In this document: one piece after another, positions 1-5,046 of the stretch
How the letters are laid out: every line of letters starts with the position of its first letter
Numbering within the stretch: position 1 is the stretch's first letter
Assembly (NCBI GenBank): GCA_027038235.1
Contig: JALVXV010000268.1
Location: 1 to 7,668 of the forward strand
Source of the DNA: Campylobacterales bacterium
GTDB lineage: Bacteria; Campylobacterota; Campylobacteria; Campylobacterales; JALSKU01
Length of the DNA stretch: 7,668 bases
Reading direction: 5' to 3'
The notes under the pieces: model-generated
Seen by the model: the letters and a program-made list of their open reading frames with translations, nothing else
Databases searched by the model: none
Told to the model about the DNA's origin: nothing
Program-made: the position numbers and the translations under genes

Positions 1-32
1 GGTCGGAGTTCAACTTTTAACTTTTCTTTCAT
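1..32 (-). CDS. Start of an unidentified leftward gene, cut by the window edge
   Basis: Reading the minus strand, a strong Shine-Dalgarno GGAG (43-40, preceded by five A) is followed by two adjacent ATG codons at 35-33 and 32-30. The second has the better spacing (7 nt) and opens a frame reading MKEKLKVELR before the edge. Only ten complete codons are visible, so neither family nor function can be named. A plausible promoter (154-182) and a leader of about 110 nt lie upstream. Two cautions apply. The codons are low in complexity (AGTTAAA AGTTGAA) and resemble the nearby heptamer repeats. The whole 32-nt segment also recurs, inverted and with a 2-nt deletion, at 321-350. It could therefore be repeat sequence with a chance start rather than a gene. 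Confidence 0.4.
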   Translation of the reverse strand, partial: MKEKLKVELR

Positions 33-39
33 CATGCCA

Positions 40-62
40 CTCCTTTTTAAAAGTTAAGAGCT
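40..62 (-). promoter_or_regulatory. Repeat-linked ribosome binding site of the left-edge gene
   Basis: On the minus strand this block reads AGCTCTTAAC, then TTTTAAAAA, then GGAG. It joins the last units of the heptamer array to the Shine-Dalgarno sequence of the leftward gene. The same block, differing at two bases and by a 2-nt gap, sits in front of the 112-residue protein gene at 4659-4679. The GGAG lies 4 nt from the first ATG and 7 nt from the second. The match between the two loci is seen directly; any shared function is inference. Confidence 0.55.
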
Positions 63-93
63 AAGAGCTTAGGGCTTAGAGCTTAGAGCTTTG
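52..93. repeat. Heptanucleotide tandem repeat, six units, consensus AGCTTAG
   Basis: Six consecutive 7-nt units can be read on the plus strand: AGTTAAG, AGCTAAG, AGCTTAG, GGCTTAG, AGCTTAG and AGCTTTG. Each differs from the consensus by at most two bases. AGCT is self-complementary and the AGCTTAG and AGCTAAG units can pair with each other, so the transcript can form short alternative hairpins. The array lies in the presumed leader of the leftward gene, just upstream of its ribosome binding site. A related five-unit array lies at 4609-4643. Confidence 0.85.
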
Positions 94-108
94 TCTGTTT
101 TTATGTTA

Positions 109-150
109 TATATTTCAAAGATAACTCCACTAAGCTATCTTTGAAATATA
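109..150. repeat. Perfect 15-bp inverted repeat at the presumed start of the leftward transcript
   Basis: The arms are TATATTTCAAAGATA (109-123) and its exact reverse complement (136-150), separated by 12 nt. The leftward promoter candidate at 154-182 would start transcription near position 147, inside the right arm. The repeat is then either an operator for a dimeric regulator overlapping the start site, or a hairpin at the extreme 5' end of the mRNA. It lacks the immediate T run expected of a terminator on either strand. Confidence 0.7.
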
Positions 151-153
151 CTT

Positions 154-182
154 TATATACTCTTTTTTGTTTATTGTATCAA
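154..182 (-). promoter_or_regulatory. Sigma70-type promoter candidate for the leftward gene
   Basis: On the minus strand TTGATA (182-177) and TATATA (159-154) are separated by exactly 17 nt. They match the -35 and -10 consensus at five and four of six bases. Transcription would begin about position 147 and run through the inverted repeat and heptamer array to the ATG at 32 or 35. In such AT-rich DNA chance matches are common, so this is moderate evidence only. Confidence 0.45.
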
Positions 183-224
183 AAATGTTTTTATATTTGA
201 AACTATTTTTTAAGGTTTTGATAC
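176..224. repeat. 9-bp inverted repeat overlapping the -35 box
   Basis: GTATCAAAA (176-184) is repeated in inverted form as TTTTGATAC (216-224), with 31 nt between. The left arm contains the -35 box of the leftward promoter candidate. This could be an operator with two half sites or a coincidence of AT-rich DNA. Confidence 0.35.
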
Positions 225-320
225 TTTTGTTGGATTTGTTACTTGTGGTTATATTTTTTTTATGTCAAATACTCTATTTAGCATTTGCTAAGATGTTTTT
301 GTTTTTAGGTTGGTATCATA

Positions 321-350
321 ATGAAAGAAGTTAACAGTTGCACTCCGACC
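321..350. repeat. Inverted imperfect copy of the left-edge sequence (1-32)
   Basis: Read on the plus strand this segment matches the minus-strand sequence of 32-1. Of 30 aligned bases 28 are identical, with one 2-nt deletion, and both end in ACTCCGACC. In 1-32 the sequence is the presumed start of a gene; here it also begins with ATG but lacks a good ribosome binding site. With 1-32 it forms the ends of a roughly 350-bp inverted-repeat-bounded segment. It could be a terminal inverted repeat of a small non-autonomous element, a rearranged relic of the gene start, or an assembly fold-back artefact. Confidence 0.6.
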
Positions 351-367
351 CTATATTTTTTCTACTA

Positions 368-442
368 CTCCATATATACTAGGAAAATTGTAGTGCCTTG
401 TTTTAAAAAGGATCTCCTATATTTAGGGGGTTGTAGTGCTTT
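368..442. repeat. Two-copy imperfect direct repeat
   Basis: Copy A (368-399) and copy B (414-442) share the order CTCC, an AT-rich TATAT run, TAGG, a short A or G run, and TTGTAGTGC. The two TTGTAGTGC cores start at 388 and 431, a period of 43 nt. There are only two copies and they have diverged, so this is not a CRISPR array. Function unknown. Confidence 0.55.
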
Positions 443-455
443 TTTGACGGAAGTT

Positions 456-495
456 GGGAGCTATCATGGATAAACTTTTTGGATAGCTTCTTTTT
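456..495 (+). terminator. Terminator-like hairpin with T run, downstream of and slightly overlapping the lnt stop
   Basis: GGGAGCTATC (456-465) pairs with GATAGCTTCT (482-491), counting G-T pairs, around a 16-nt loop. The seven central pairs are perfect, and four more T follow. The T run is on the plus strand, so it would stop rightward transcription entering lnt antisense. On the minus strand no T run follows, so it is not an obvious terminator for lnt itself. Confidence 0.4.
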
Positions 496-1810
496 ACTTA
501 TCTGGGCTAGAGGGTTTTTGGAGATATCCTTCTTGTATAATGCCACTTATGCCCATATTGGCTGAGTGGATTATGGTGGTGTGATATATTTTAGAGTAGT
601 ATTTTAAAAGTAGATTTTGAAGAGTTGGCTCAATCGAGGGGGTAAACCAAGCATTATTGCTTGTGGCTATGACATAGTGGGGGCGGTTTTGGTATATGAT
701 ATCTTCAGTAGCTTCGTAGCAGATAGCATTTGTAAAAATTTTTCCAGCAATTTTGATAGTGGTAGGGTATTTTGCAGTCTTAAAGTCTTCGGCTCCTTCA
801 AAAAATAGATAATTGATAAAATCTCTTAAAAATTTTGGTAGTGGTATCTCCTCTCCAAATGGGACAAGTACCACCTTGTTAGCTACTTTTACCTTTCCAT
901 CTATAAAATAGTATGTAGAGTTATAGTATCCACTTTTTTCATATCTTAATGCTCCGGTTATAATAACTATCTTTTTAGAGAGCTTTTTTAAGATACTTAA
1001 CAACTGTTCATTGGTGTTTAAATAGATAGGAAAAGCACTTTCACTAAGGATTACCATATCCTTTTTATCTCTTATAGCCTTTTTTATAGCAGATATATCT
1101 TTTTGTATGATTTGCTCTTTGTATCTTGGATCCCACTTTATATCTTGAGGTATCTTTTGATCTACTAAAGTTATATTGTTTTTAAAGTTTATATTTTTAC
1201 TTTTTGAGGGTAAATTGATAGCAAAAATTATAAGAAATATAGAGAGTATTGCTAAATTTTTTTTATCTTTTTTATATAGATGTGAGGCTAAAGAAAGTGC
1301 AAAAAGAGTTACTCCAAATTGCCATTTTTCAATCCCAAGATAGGAATTTATAAAGATAAGTTCCGGTTTTAACCAACTAAAATGAAATGGATGTAAATAG
1401 GATAAAAAGAGTATAAATATAGCTCTTATAAGTGGATTTGAAGAGTAAGAAATAAGTGTAAAAATGATAGCATAAACAAGAGCTACTAAAATGATAATAA
1501 AAGGTATCATATAGCTCATATCATAATATCTAAAACTAAGGGCAATCCAATAAAACCAAAAAATACCTATAAAAAATCCACTCCAAAAATTTATCTCTTT
1601 TTTTTGATTGAGTAGCAAAACCAATCCTAAAATTGCAAATATAGTATCTAAAATAGGTAAAGTTATGCAAAAATATGCCTCATATATAAAAAAAGATAAA
1701 AAAATTGCACCAATCAAGCCTTTTATTATATAAAAAGTGATAAAATATTTCTTAAAAAATTTTATATAAAAGGATTCATATGCAAGGCGGAGGTAATGCT
1801 TTAACTTCAT
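494..1810 (-). CDS. lnt: Apolipoprotein N-acyltransferase
   Basis: Inner-membrane enzyme that transfers an acyl chain from a phospholipid to the amino group of the lipid-modified N-terminal cysteine of lipoproteins, the last step of lipoprotein maturation. The N-terminal half has about seven hydrophobic segments; the C-terminal half is a nitrilase-like domain. With numbering from the ATG at 1810 (438 residues), the expected Glu-Lys-Cys triad is present: E257 in SESAFP, K312 before VVLVPFGEE, and C364 in NAICYEAT. The 52-residue Lys-Cys spacing equals that of the E. coli enzyme. SNNAWF and ANMGISG follow. Only about 17 residues come after GISG, so the last membrane helix of the 512-residue E. 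coli protein is missing. The start is uncertain: ATG 1810 and GTG 1819 lie inside yajC and lack a clear ribosome site. TTG 1717 would leave an intergenic gap but cuts a segment that I recall being retained in relatives. Confidence 0.93.
   Translation of the reverse strand: MKLKHYLRLAYESFYIKFFKKYFITFYIIKGLIGAIFLSFFIYEAYFCITLPILDTIFAILGLVLLLNQKKEINFWSGFFIGIFWFYWIALSFRYYDMSYMIPFIIILVALVYAIIFTLISYSSNPLIRAIFILFLSYLHPFHFSWLKPELIFINSYLGIEKWQFGVTLFALSLASHLYKKDKKNLAILSIFLIIFAINLPSKSKNINFKNNITLVDQKIPQDIKWDPRYKEQIIQKDISAIKKAIRDKKDMVILSESAFPIYLNTNEQLLSILKKLSKKIVIITGALRYEKSGYYNSTYYFIDGKVKVANKVVLVPFGEEIPLPKFLRDFINYLFFEGAEDFKTAKYPTTIKIAGKIFTNAICYEATEDIIYQNRPHYVIATSNNAWFTPSIEPTLQNLLLKYYSKIYHTTIIHSANMGISGIIQEGYLQKPSSPDK
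1738..1746 (+). promoter_or_regulatory. Extended -10 promoter candidate for the yajC-secD-secF operon
   Basis: TGATAAAAT fits the extended -10 pattern TGn plus TAAAAT (five of six to TATAAT). Transcription would start near 1753, giving a leader of about 27 nt before yajC. No convincing -35 box is seen, which is normal for Campylobacter-type promoters. If lnt starts at 1810, this promoter lies inside its coding sequence. Confidence 0.35.
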
Positions 1811-2052
1811 TGTTACCACTTATTGTTTTATTTGGTATATTTTACTTTTTGGTAATAAGACCACAGCAAAAACAGGCAAAAGCTCACAAAGAGATGCTAG
1901 ATGCTCTAAAAAAAGGTGATAAGATCATCACAAATGGAGGCCTTATCTGTGAGGTTGTAAAACCTGAGGAAGATTTTATCAAAGTTAAGCTTAATGATAA
2001 TATAGTCGTTAAAGTTAGTAGAGAATTTATAGCGAAAAAGATCGATGCATAA
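1780..2052 (+). CDS. yajC: Sec translocon accessory subunit YajC
   Basis: Small single-span inner-membrane protein of 90 residues that associates with SecD and SecF at the SecYEG channel. One hydrophobic helix covers about residues 9-27. It is followed by the family hallmark RPQQKQ and then by a basic cytoplasmic domain with KKGDKIITNGG. The length is typical of the family. The start is well supported: AAAAGGA at 1768-1774 is 5 nt from the ATG, and translation begins close to the membrane helix as in homologues. Its last codons overlap the secD start by 8 nt (ATGCATAA), pointing to translational coupling. Its first 31 nt probably overlap the 5' end of lnt on the other strand. Confidence 0.96.
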   Translation: MQGGGNALTSLLPLIVLFGIFYFLVIRPQQKQAKAHKEMLDALKKGDKIITNGGLICEVVKPEEDFIKVKLNDNIVVKVSREFIAKKIDA

Positions 2053-3634
2053 AAATAGATGGAACTATAGAATAGTAATTTTTATATTTGCAATGATAGC
2101 TGGGTTGGCTCTTTCGATACCTAGCTTCATTCCAAGTATAAATGGCCCCAAGATACTTCTTGGACTGGATTTGCAAGGTGGACTTCATATGCTTTTAGGT
2201 GTTGATACAAAAGAGGCTATAAAGTCCAAGTATAAATCAATTGCATCAAGTATAAAATATTTTAGTGATGACAACGATATTATCATCGACTCTCTTCGTG
2301 CAAAAGAAAATGGTGTTAGCTTTGTTTTGCTTGATAATACAGAGGAGAAAAAGCTTGATGAGATGATAAAAAAAGTCCCAGGTGTTATCATCAATAAAAA
2401 AAGAGAGAAGGATGCAATTGATTATAAGATAACCCTTACTAAAAAAGAGATAGAAGCGACAAAAGAGTATGCAATAAAACAAGCAGTTGATACTATAAGA
2501 AATAGATTGGATCAATTTGGTCTATCTGAACCAACTGTCGCAAGACAAGGAAAAGAGAAGATTTTAGTAGAGTTGCCAGGTATTAAAACTCAAGCAGAGG
2601 AGCAAAGAGCAAGAGAGCTTATTGCAAAGGCTGCACATTTGCAACTTATGGCAGTTGATGAAAAAAGAGCTGATCAGGTATATACTCTAAGCAAAGATGA
2701 AGCAGCAAGTTATGGAGATGTGATACTTCCAAGTGCAAGAGATAAAAAGCAGAAATATCTTCTTAAAGAGGTTCCAATACTTGATGGCAGTATGCTAACT
2801 GATGCTAAGGTGGGATTTGATCAGATGAATCAGCCAGTTATCAACTTTTCGCTAAATAGTGAAGGAGCTAAAATATTTGGTGATTTTACCGCTAAATCAG
2901 TTGGAAAACACTTAGCAATCGTACTTGATAATAAAGTCTATTCAGCACCAGTTATAAGAGAGAGAATTGGTGGCGGAAGTGGGCAGATAAGTGGTGGTTT
3001 TACTGTTCAAGAGGCTCATGATGTGGCTATTGCTCTTAGGAGCGGTGCACTATTGGCTCCTGTTAAACTTTTGGAAAAAAGAAGCATAGGGGCATCTTTG
3101 GGGCAAGATAGTGTAAGACAGAGCTTGATAGCACTCATTAGTGGCTTTGTGTTGGTTGTTCTTTTTATGATAATTTATTATGGTTATGCTGGAGTGATAG
3201 CAGATATTGCCTTGATAGTCAACCTCTTTATAATAGTTGCGGTTATGGCACTATTTGGAGCTACTTTGACACTACCTGGAATGGCTGGAATAGTACTTAC
3301 AGTAGGTATGGCAGTAGATGCTAATGTTATTATCAATGAGAGAGTTAGGGAGCTTTTAAGAGAGGGTAAGAGTGTGGCAATTGCTATAGAAAAAGGGTAT
3401 GCAAATGCTATGAGTGCAATTTTGGATGCAAATATTACTACTCTTATAGCAGCAGTTGTTCTTTATGCTTATGGAACAGGTCCTATTAAGGGATTTGCAG
3501 TAACTATGAGTATAGGTATCTTAGCCTCAATGCTAACTGCAATTTTGGGAACCCATGGTATTTATCAATACTTGATGAAAAATATTGAAAAAGCTAAAAA
3601 GTTAAAAATCTGGTTTGGAATAGAGGTGAAATAA
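2045..3634 (+). CDS. secD: Protein translocase subunit SecD
   Basis: RND-superfamily inner-membrane protein that, with SecF, uses the proton gradient to drive late steps of export through SecYEG. It has 529 residues, against 615 in E. coli. There is one N-terminal helix at about 10-28 and the signature GLDLQGG at 40-46. A large periplasmic region follows, including RNRLDQFGLSEPTV from 152 and ending near LRSGALLAPV (331-340). Five further helices lie between about 360 and 507. The conserved helix motif GMAVDANV has D425, equivalent to the aspartate important for proton-coupled transport in studied homologues, followed by NERVRE. The DANITT motif is at 461-466. The shorter length reflects a more compact periplasmic region (inference). 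It starts inside yajC and its TAA shares one base with the secF ATG (TAATG). Confidence 0.97.
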   Translation: MHKNRWNYRIVIFIFAMIAGLALSIPSFIPSINGPKILLGLDLQGGLHMLLGVDTKEAIKSKYKSIASSIKYFSDDNDIIIDSLRAKENGVSFVLLDNTEEKKLDEMIKKVPGVIINKKREKDAIDYKITLTKKEIEATKEYAIKQAVDTIRNRLDQFGLSEPTVARQGKEKILVELPGIKTQAEEQRARELIAKAAHLQLMAVDEKRADQVYTLSKDEAASYGDVILPSARDKKQKYLLKEVPILDGSMLTDAKVGFDQMNQPVINFSLNSEGAKIFGDFTAKSVGKHLAIVLDNKVYSAPVIRERIGGGSGQISGGFTVQEAHDVAIALRSGALLAPVKLLEKRSIGASLGQDSVRQSLIALISGFVLVVLFMIIYYGYAGVIADIALIVNLFIIVAVMALFGATLTLPGMAGIVLTVGMAVDANVIINERVRELLREGKSVAIAIEKGYANAMSAILDANITTLIAAVVLYAYGTGPIKGFAVTMSIGILASMLTAILGTHGIYQYLMKNIEKAKKLKIWFGIEVK

Positions 3635-4605
3635 TGGAAATATTTAGCGGAAATAAAACTTTTGATTTTATGGGGAAGAGTAAGATATTTGTATCTATTT
3701 CTATTATTTTTATACTTATCTCTTATGCTCTTTTGGCAACAAAAGGTTTAAATTATGGACTTGATTTTAAAGGTGGAACACTCGTACAGGTAAAGTATGA
3801 CAAAAAGGCACCTATTAAAAAGATAAGAGAGGTTATCACTGCTGATAAACTTTTTAAAAATGCTACTATTACATATTTTGGCTCACTTGATGAGGTTATC
3901 ATTAGATTTGCTACAAGTTCAACCTCAGTAAAAGAGGATATGGGTGATAAGGTAAGAAAATTATTAAAAGGTACAGGCAATTATAAGGTAAGAAGGGTAG
4001 ATATAGTTGGACCAAAAGTTGGAAGTGAACTTAGAGAAAAGGGGTTGATGGCATCTGTACTTTCTATCTTGGCGATACTTATATATGTAGCTTTTAGATT
4101 TGAGTGGAGATTTGCGGTAGCTTCAGTGTTAGCTTTAGTTCATGATGTATCTATCTCTTTGGGAGCAGTAGCACTCTTTCAAATAGATGTAAACCTAGAT
4201 ACATTAGCAGCAATTTTAACTATCATGGGTTACTCTTTAAATGATACGATTATTGTTTTTGATAGAATTAGAGAAGGAATTTATGAAACTAAAAAATACA
4301 ATCTTTTTGATGTTATAAATGACTCAATATCTAAAACATTATCAAGAACAACACTAACTTCATTGACAACATTTTTTGTTGTTTTAACTCTTTATCTATT
4401 TGGCGGGGAGATTATAGTAGGATTTAGTTTTACACTATTGGTGGGTATCATTGTAGGTACCTATAGCTCAATTTTTATAGCATCCCCACTTCTTAAGTGG
4501 CTTGGATTTGATATAGAAGGGTTCAAAAGAAGATTGGCTGAAAAGGAAAAAGCAAAAGCTGAAAAAGAGAAGCTTAGAGCTATGTATGAAAGAGGAATGG
4601 TGTAG
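3634..4605 (+). CDS. secF: Protein translocase subunit SecF
   Basis: Partner of SecD, with 323 residues, encoded separately rather than fused as SecDF. The N-terminal helix is at about 16-36, and the family motif GLDFKGGT at 42-49 opens the periplasmic domain. Helices at about 137-155, 160-183, 186-208, 241-257 and 262-288 complete the six-helix pattern. Expected functional residues are visible: D204 in SLNDTIIVFDRIRE and R238 in LSRTTLTSL, matching the Asp and Arg implicated in proton relay in Thermus SecDF. The C-terminus (about 297-323) is a charged Lys/Glu-rich cytoplasmic tail likely to be helical. Translation is probably coupled to secD through TAATG, with GAGGTG just upstream as ribosome site. 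The DNA near its end (4571-4584) already contains AGCTTAG AGCTATG, resembling the repeat units that follow. Confidence 0.97.
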   Translation: MEIFSGNKTFDFMGKSKIFVSISIIFILISYALLATKGLNYGLDFKGGTLVQVKYDKKAPIKKIREVITADKLFKNATITYFGSLDEVIIRFATSSTSVKEDMGDKVRKLLKGTGNYKVRRVDIVGPKVGSELREKGLMASVLSILAILIYVAFRFEWRFAVASVLALVHDVSISLGAVALFQIDVNLDTLAAILTIMGYSLNDTIIVFDRIREGIYETKKYNLFDVINDSISKTLSRTTLTSLTTFFVVLTLYLFGGEIIVGFSFTLLVGIIVGTYSSIFIASPLLKWLGFDIEGFKRRLAEKEKAKAEKEKLRAMYERGMV

Positions 4606-4608
4606 AAA

Positions 4609-4643
4609 AGCTTAGAGCTTAGAGCTAAGAGCTTAGAGTTTTG
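4609..4643. repeat. Heptanucleotide tandem repeat, five units, consensus AGCTTAG
   Basis: The units are AGCTTAG, AGCTTAG, AGCTAAG, AGCTTAG and AGTTTTG, starting 4 nt after the secF stop codon. It belongs to the same repeat family as 52-93, and both arrays end in an AGYTTTG unit. The array supplies the left arm of the terminator-like hairpin at 4625-4672. Confidence 0.85.
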
Positions 4644-4672
4644 TTGCAAGTTTTTAAAAGCTCTTAGTTTTT
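4625..4672 (+). terminator. Terminator or attenuator hairpin between secF and the small membrane protein gene
   Basis: CTAAGAGCTT (4625-4634, inside the heptamer array) is perfectly complementary to AAGCTCTTAG (4658-4667). The loop is 23 nt and TTTTT follows at 4668-4672. Other array units can pair with the right arm almost as well (for example 4611-4620 with one mismatch), so competing folds are possible. The T run abuts the AAAGGAG of the next gene. No clear promoter is seen between, so it would act as a partial terminator or attenuator separating secF from the downstream genes (inference). Confidence 0.5.
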
Positions 4673-4679
4673 AAAGGAG
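4659..4679 (+). promoter_or_regulatory. Repeat-linked ribosome binding site of the 112-residue protein gene
   Basis: The block reads AGCTCTTAGT, then TTTTAAA, then GGAG. It corresponds to 62-40 on the other strand with two substitutions and a 2-nt gap. AAAGGAG (4673-4679) is 6 nt from the ATG at 4686 and so fixes that start. An ATG at 4681 is too close and stops after two codons. Confidence 0.6.
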
Positions 4680-4685
4680 AATGAG

Positions 4686-5024
4686 ATGAATTGGGGAAAG
4701 GTTAGTTATATATTTTTTGCATTGATGAGTTTGACTACAACAGCTGGGTTTTTGTATGAAGACAATGGGACATCACTATTTGTAGCAGCTAGTATAAATA
4801 TAGTCTCAACTCTTTTAAAAATTGGTGTAAAAAATATACTTTCAGCTGAAATGTTTGCAAGTTCACTTGTAGCTGATTTACATCTTATTCCGGCTTTTAT
4901 ATTTTTTGAGATTTATCATGATAAGACTACTGCTATGAGTCTTGCTATAGGAGCAGTAGTAGCAAATCTCTTTTCTATGGCATTGGTAATAGTAGAAGCA
5001 GCTAAGACTAGAGAAGAATTTTGA
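4686..5024 (+). CDS. Conserved small integral membrane protein of unknown function
   Basis: A 112-residue protein with four predicted membrane segments, at about 5-22, 29-47, 56-76 and 82-105, and a short charged C-terminus. It has no catalytic motif I recognise. Polar residues within or beside segment three (AEMFASSLVADLHLIPAF) are the most distinctive feature and may be conserved. I recall a family of this size between secF and leuS in Helicobacter and other Campylobacterota (HP1548-like, possibly DUF6394), but cannot verify it here. Position after secDF and before leuS is suggestive of co-expression, not proof of a role in export. The start is fixed by AAAGGAG 6 nt upstream. Only 22 nt separate it from the leuS ATG. 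Confidence 0.85.
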   Translation: MNWGKVSYIFFALMSLTTTAGFLYEDNGTSLFVAASINIVSTLLKIGVKNILSAEMFASSLVADLHLIPAFIFFEIYHDKTTAMSLAIGAVVANLFSMALVIVEAAKTREEF

Positions 5025-5035
5025 AGCTTAAACAC

Positions 5036-5041
5036 AGGGAG
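5036..5041 (+). promoter_or_regulatory. Ribosome binding site that selects the leuS ATG
   Basis: AGGGAG lies 2 nt from a TTG at 5044 and 5 nt from the ATG at 5047. The spacing and codon both favour the ATG, giving an 816-residue LeuRS beginning MQYNPKEIE. Confidence 0.7.
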
Positions 5042-5046
5042 AATTG

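Larger units (their letters stand above)
36..493. other. Gene-poor, AT-rich intergenic region with repeats and regulatory-looking structure
   Basis: About 460 bases separate the leftward gene start at the left edge from the lnt stop codon. No convincing coding region was found on either strand, and no tRNA or rRNA was recognised. From left to right the stretch holds a repeat-linked ribosome binding site, a six-unit heptamer array, a perfect 15-bp inverted repeat, a leftward promoter candidate, a 9-bp inverted repeat, an inverted copy of the left-edge sequence, a two-copy imperfect direct repeat and a rightward hairpin followed by a T run. The density of repeats suggests a site of past insertion or rearrangement (inference). 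Confidence 0.7.

Noticed and set aside
109..150. 15-bp inverted repeat as a rho-independent terminator
   Set aside because: The stem is almost all A and T, and no T run follows directly on either strand.
263..268. Perfect minus-strand TTGACA as a -35 box
   Set aside because: No -10-like hexamer lies at 16-18 nt; the nearest TATAAC is only 9 nt away.
278..300. Small hairpin TTAGC/GCTAA followed by a T-rich stretch
   Set aside because: The stem has only five pairs and the T run is interrupted and displaced; too weak to call a terminator.
368..442. Remnant CRISPR array
   Set aside because: There are only two diverged copies, no uniform repeat length and no cas genes in the window.
321..473. 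50-codon plus-strand open frame starting MKEVNSCTPT
   Set aside because: It has no usable ribosome binding site, its start is only the inverted copy of the left-edge sequence, and it runs through the direct repeat. It looks like a chance frame.
617..808. 63-codon plus-strand open frame
   Set aside because: It lies antisense within lnt, which is well supported by its catalytic motifs, and has no ribosome site or recognisable protein features.
2185..2515. Two minus-strand open frames inside secD
   Set aside because: Antisense shadows of a strongly supported secD coding sequence, with AT-rich composition and no motif.
5044..5046. TTG as the leuS start
   Set aside because: It is only 2 nt from AGGGAG, whereas the adjacent ATG at 5047 has good spacing and a better codon.
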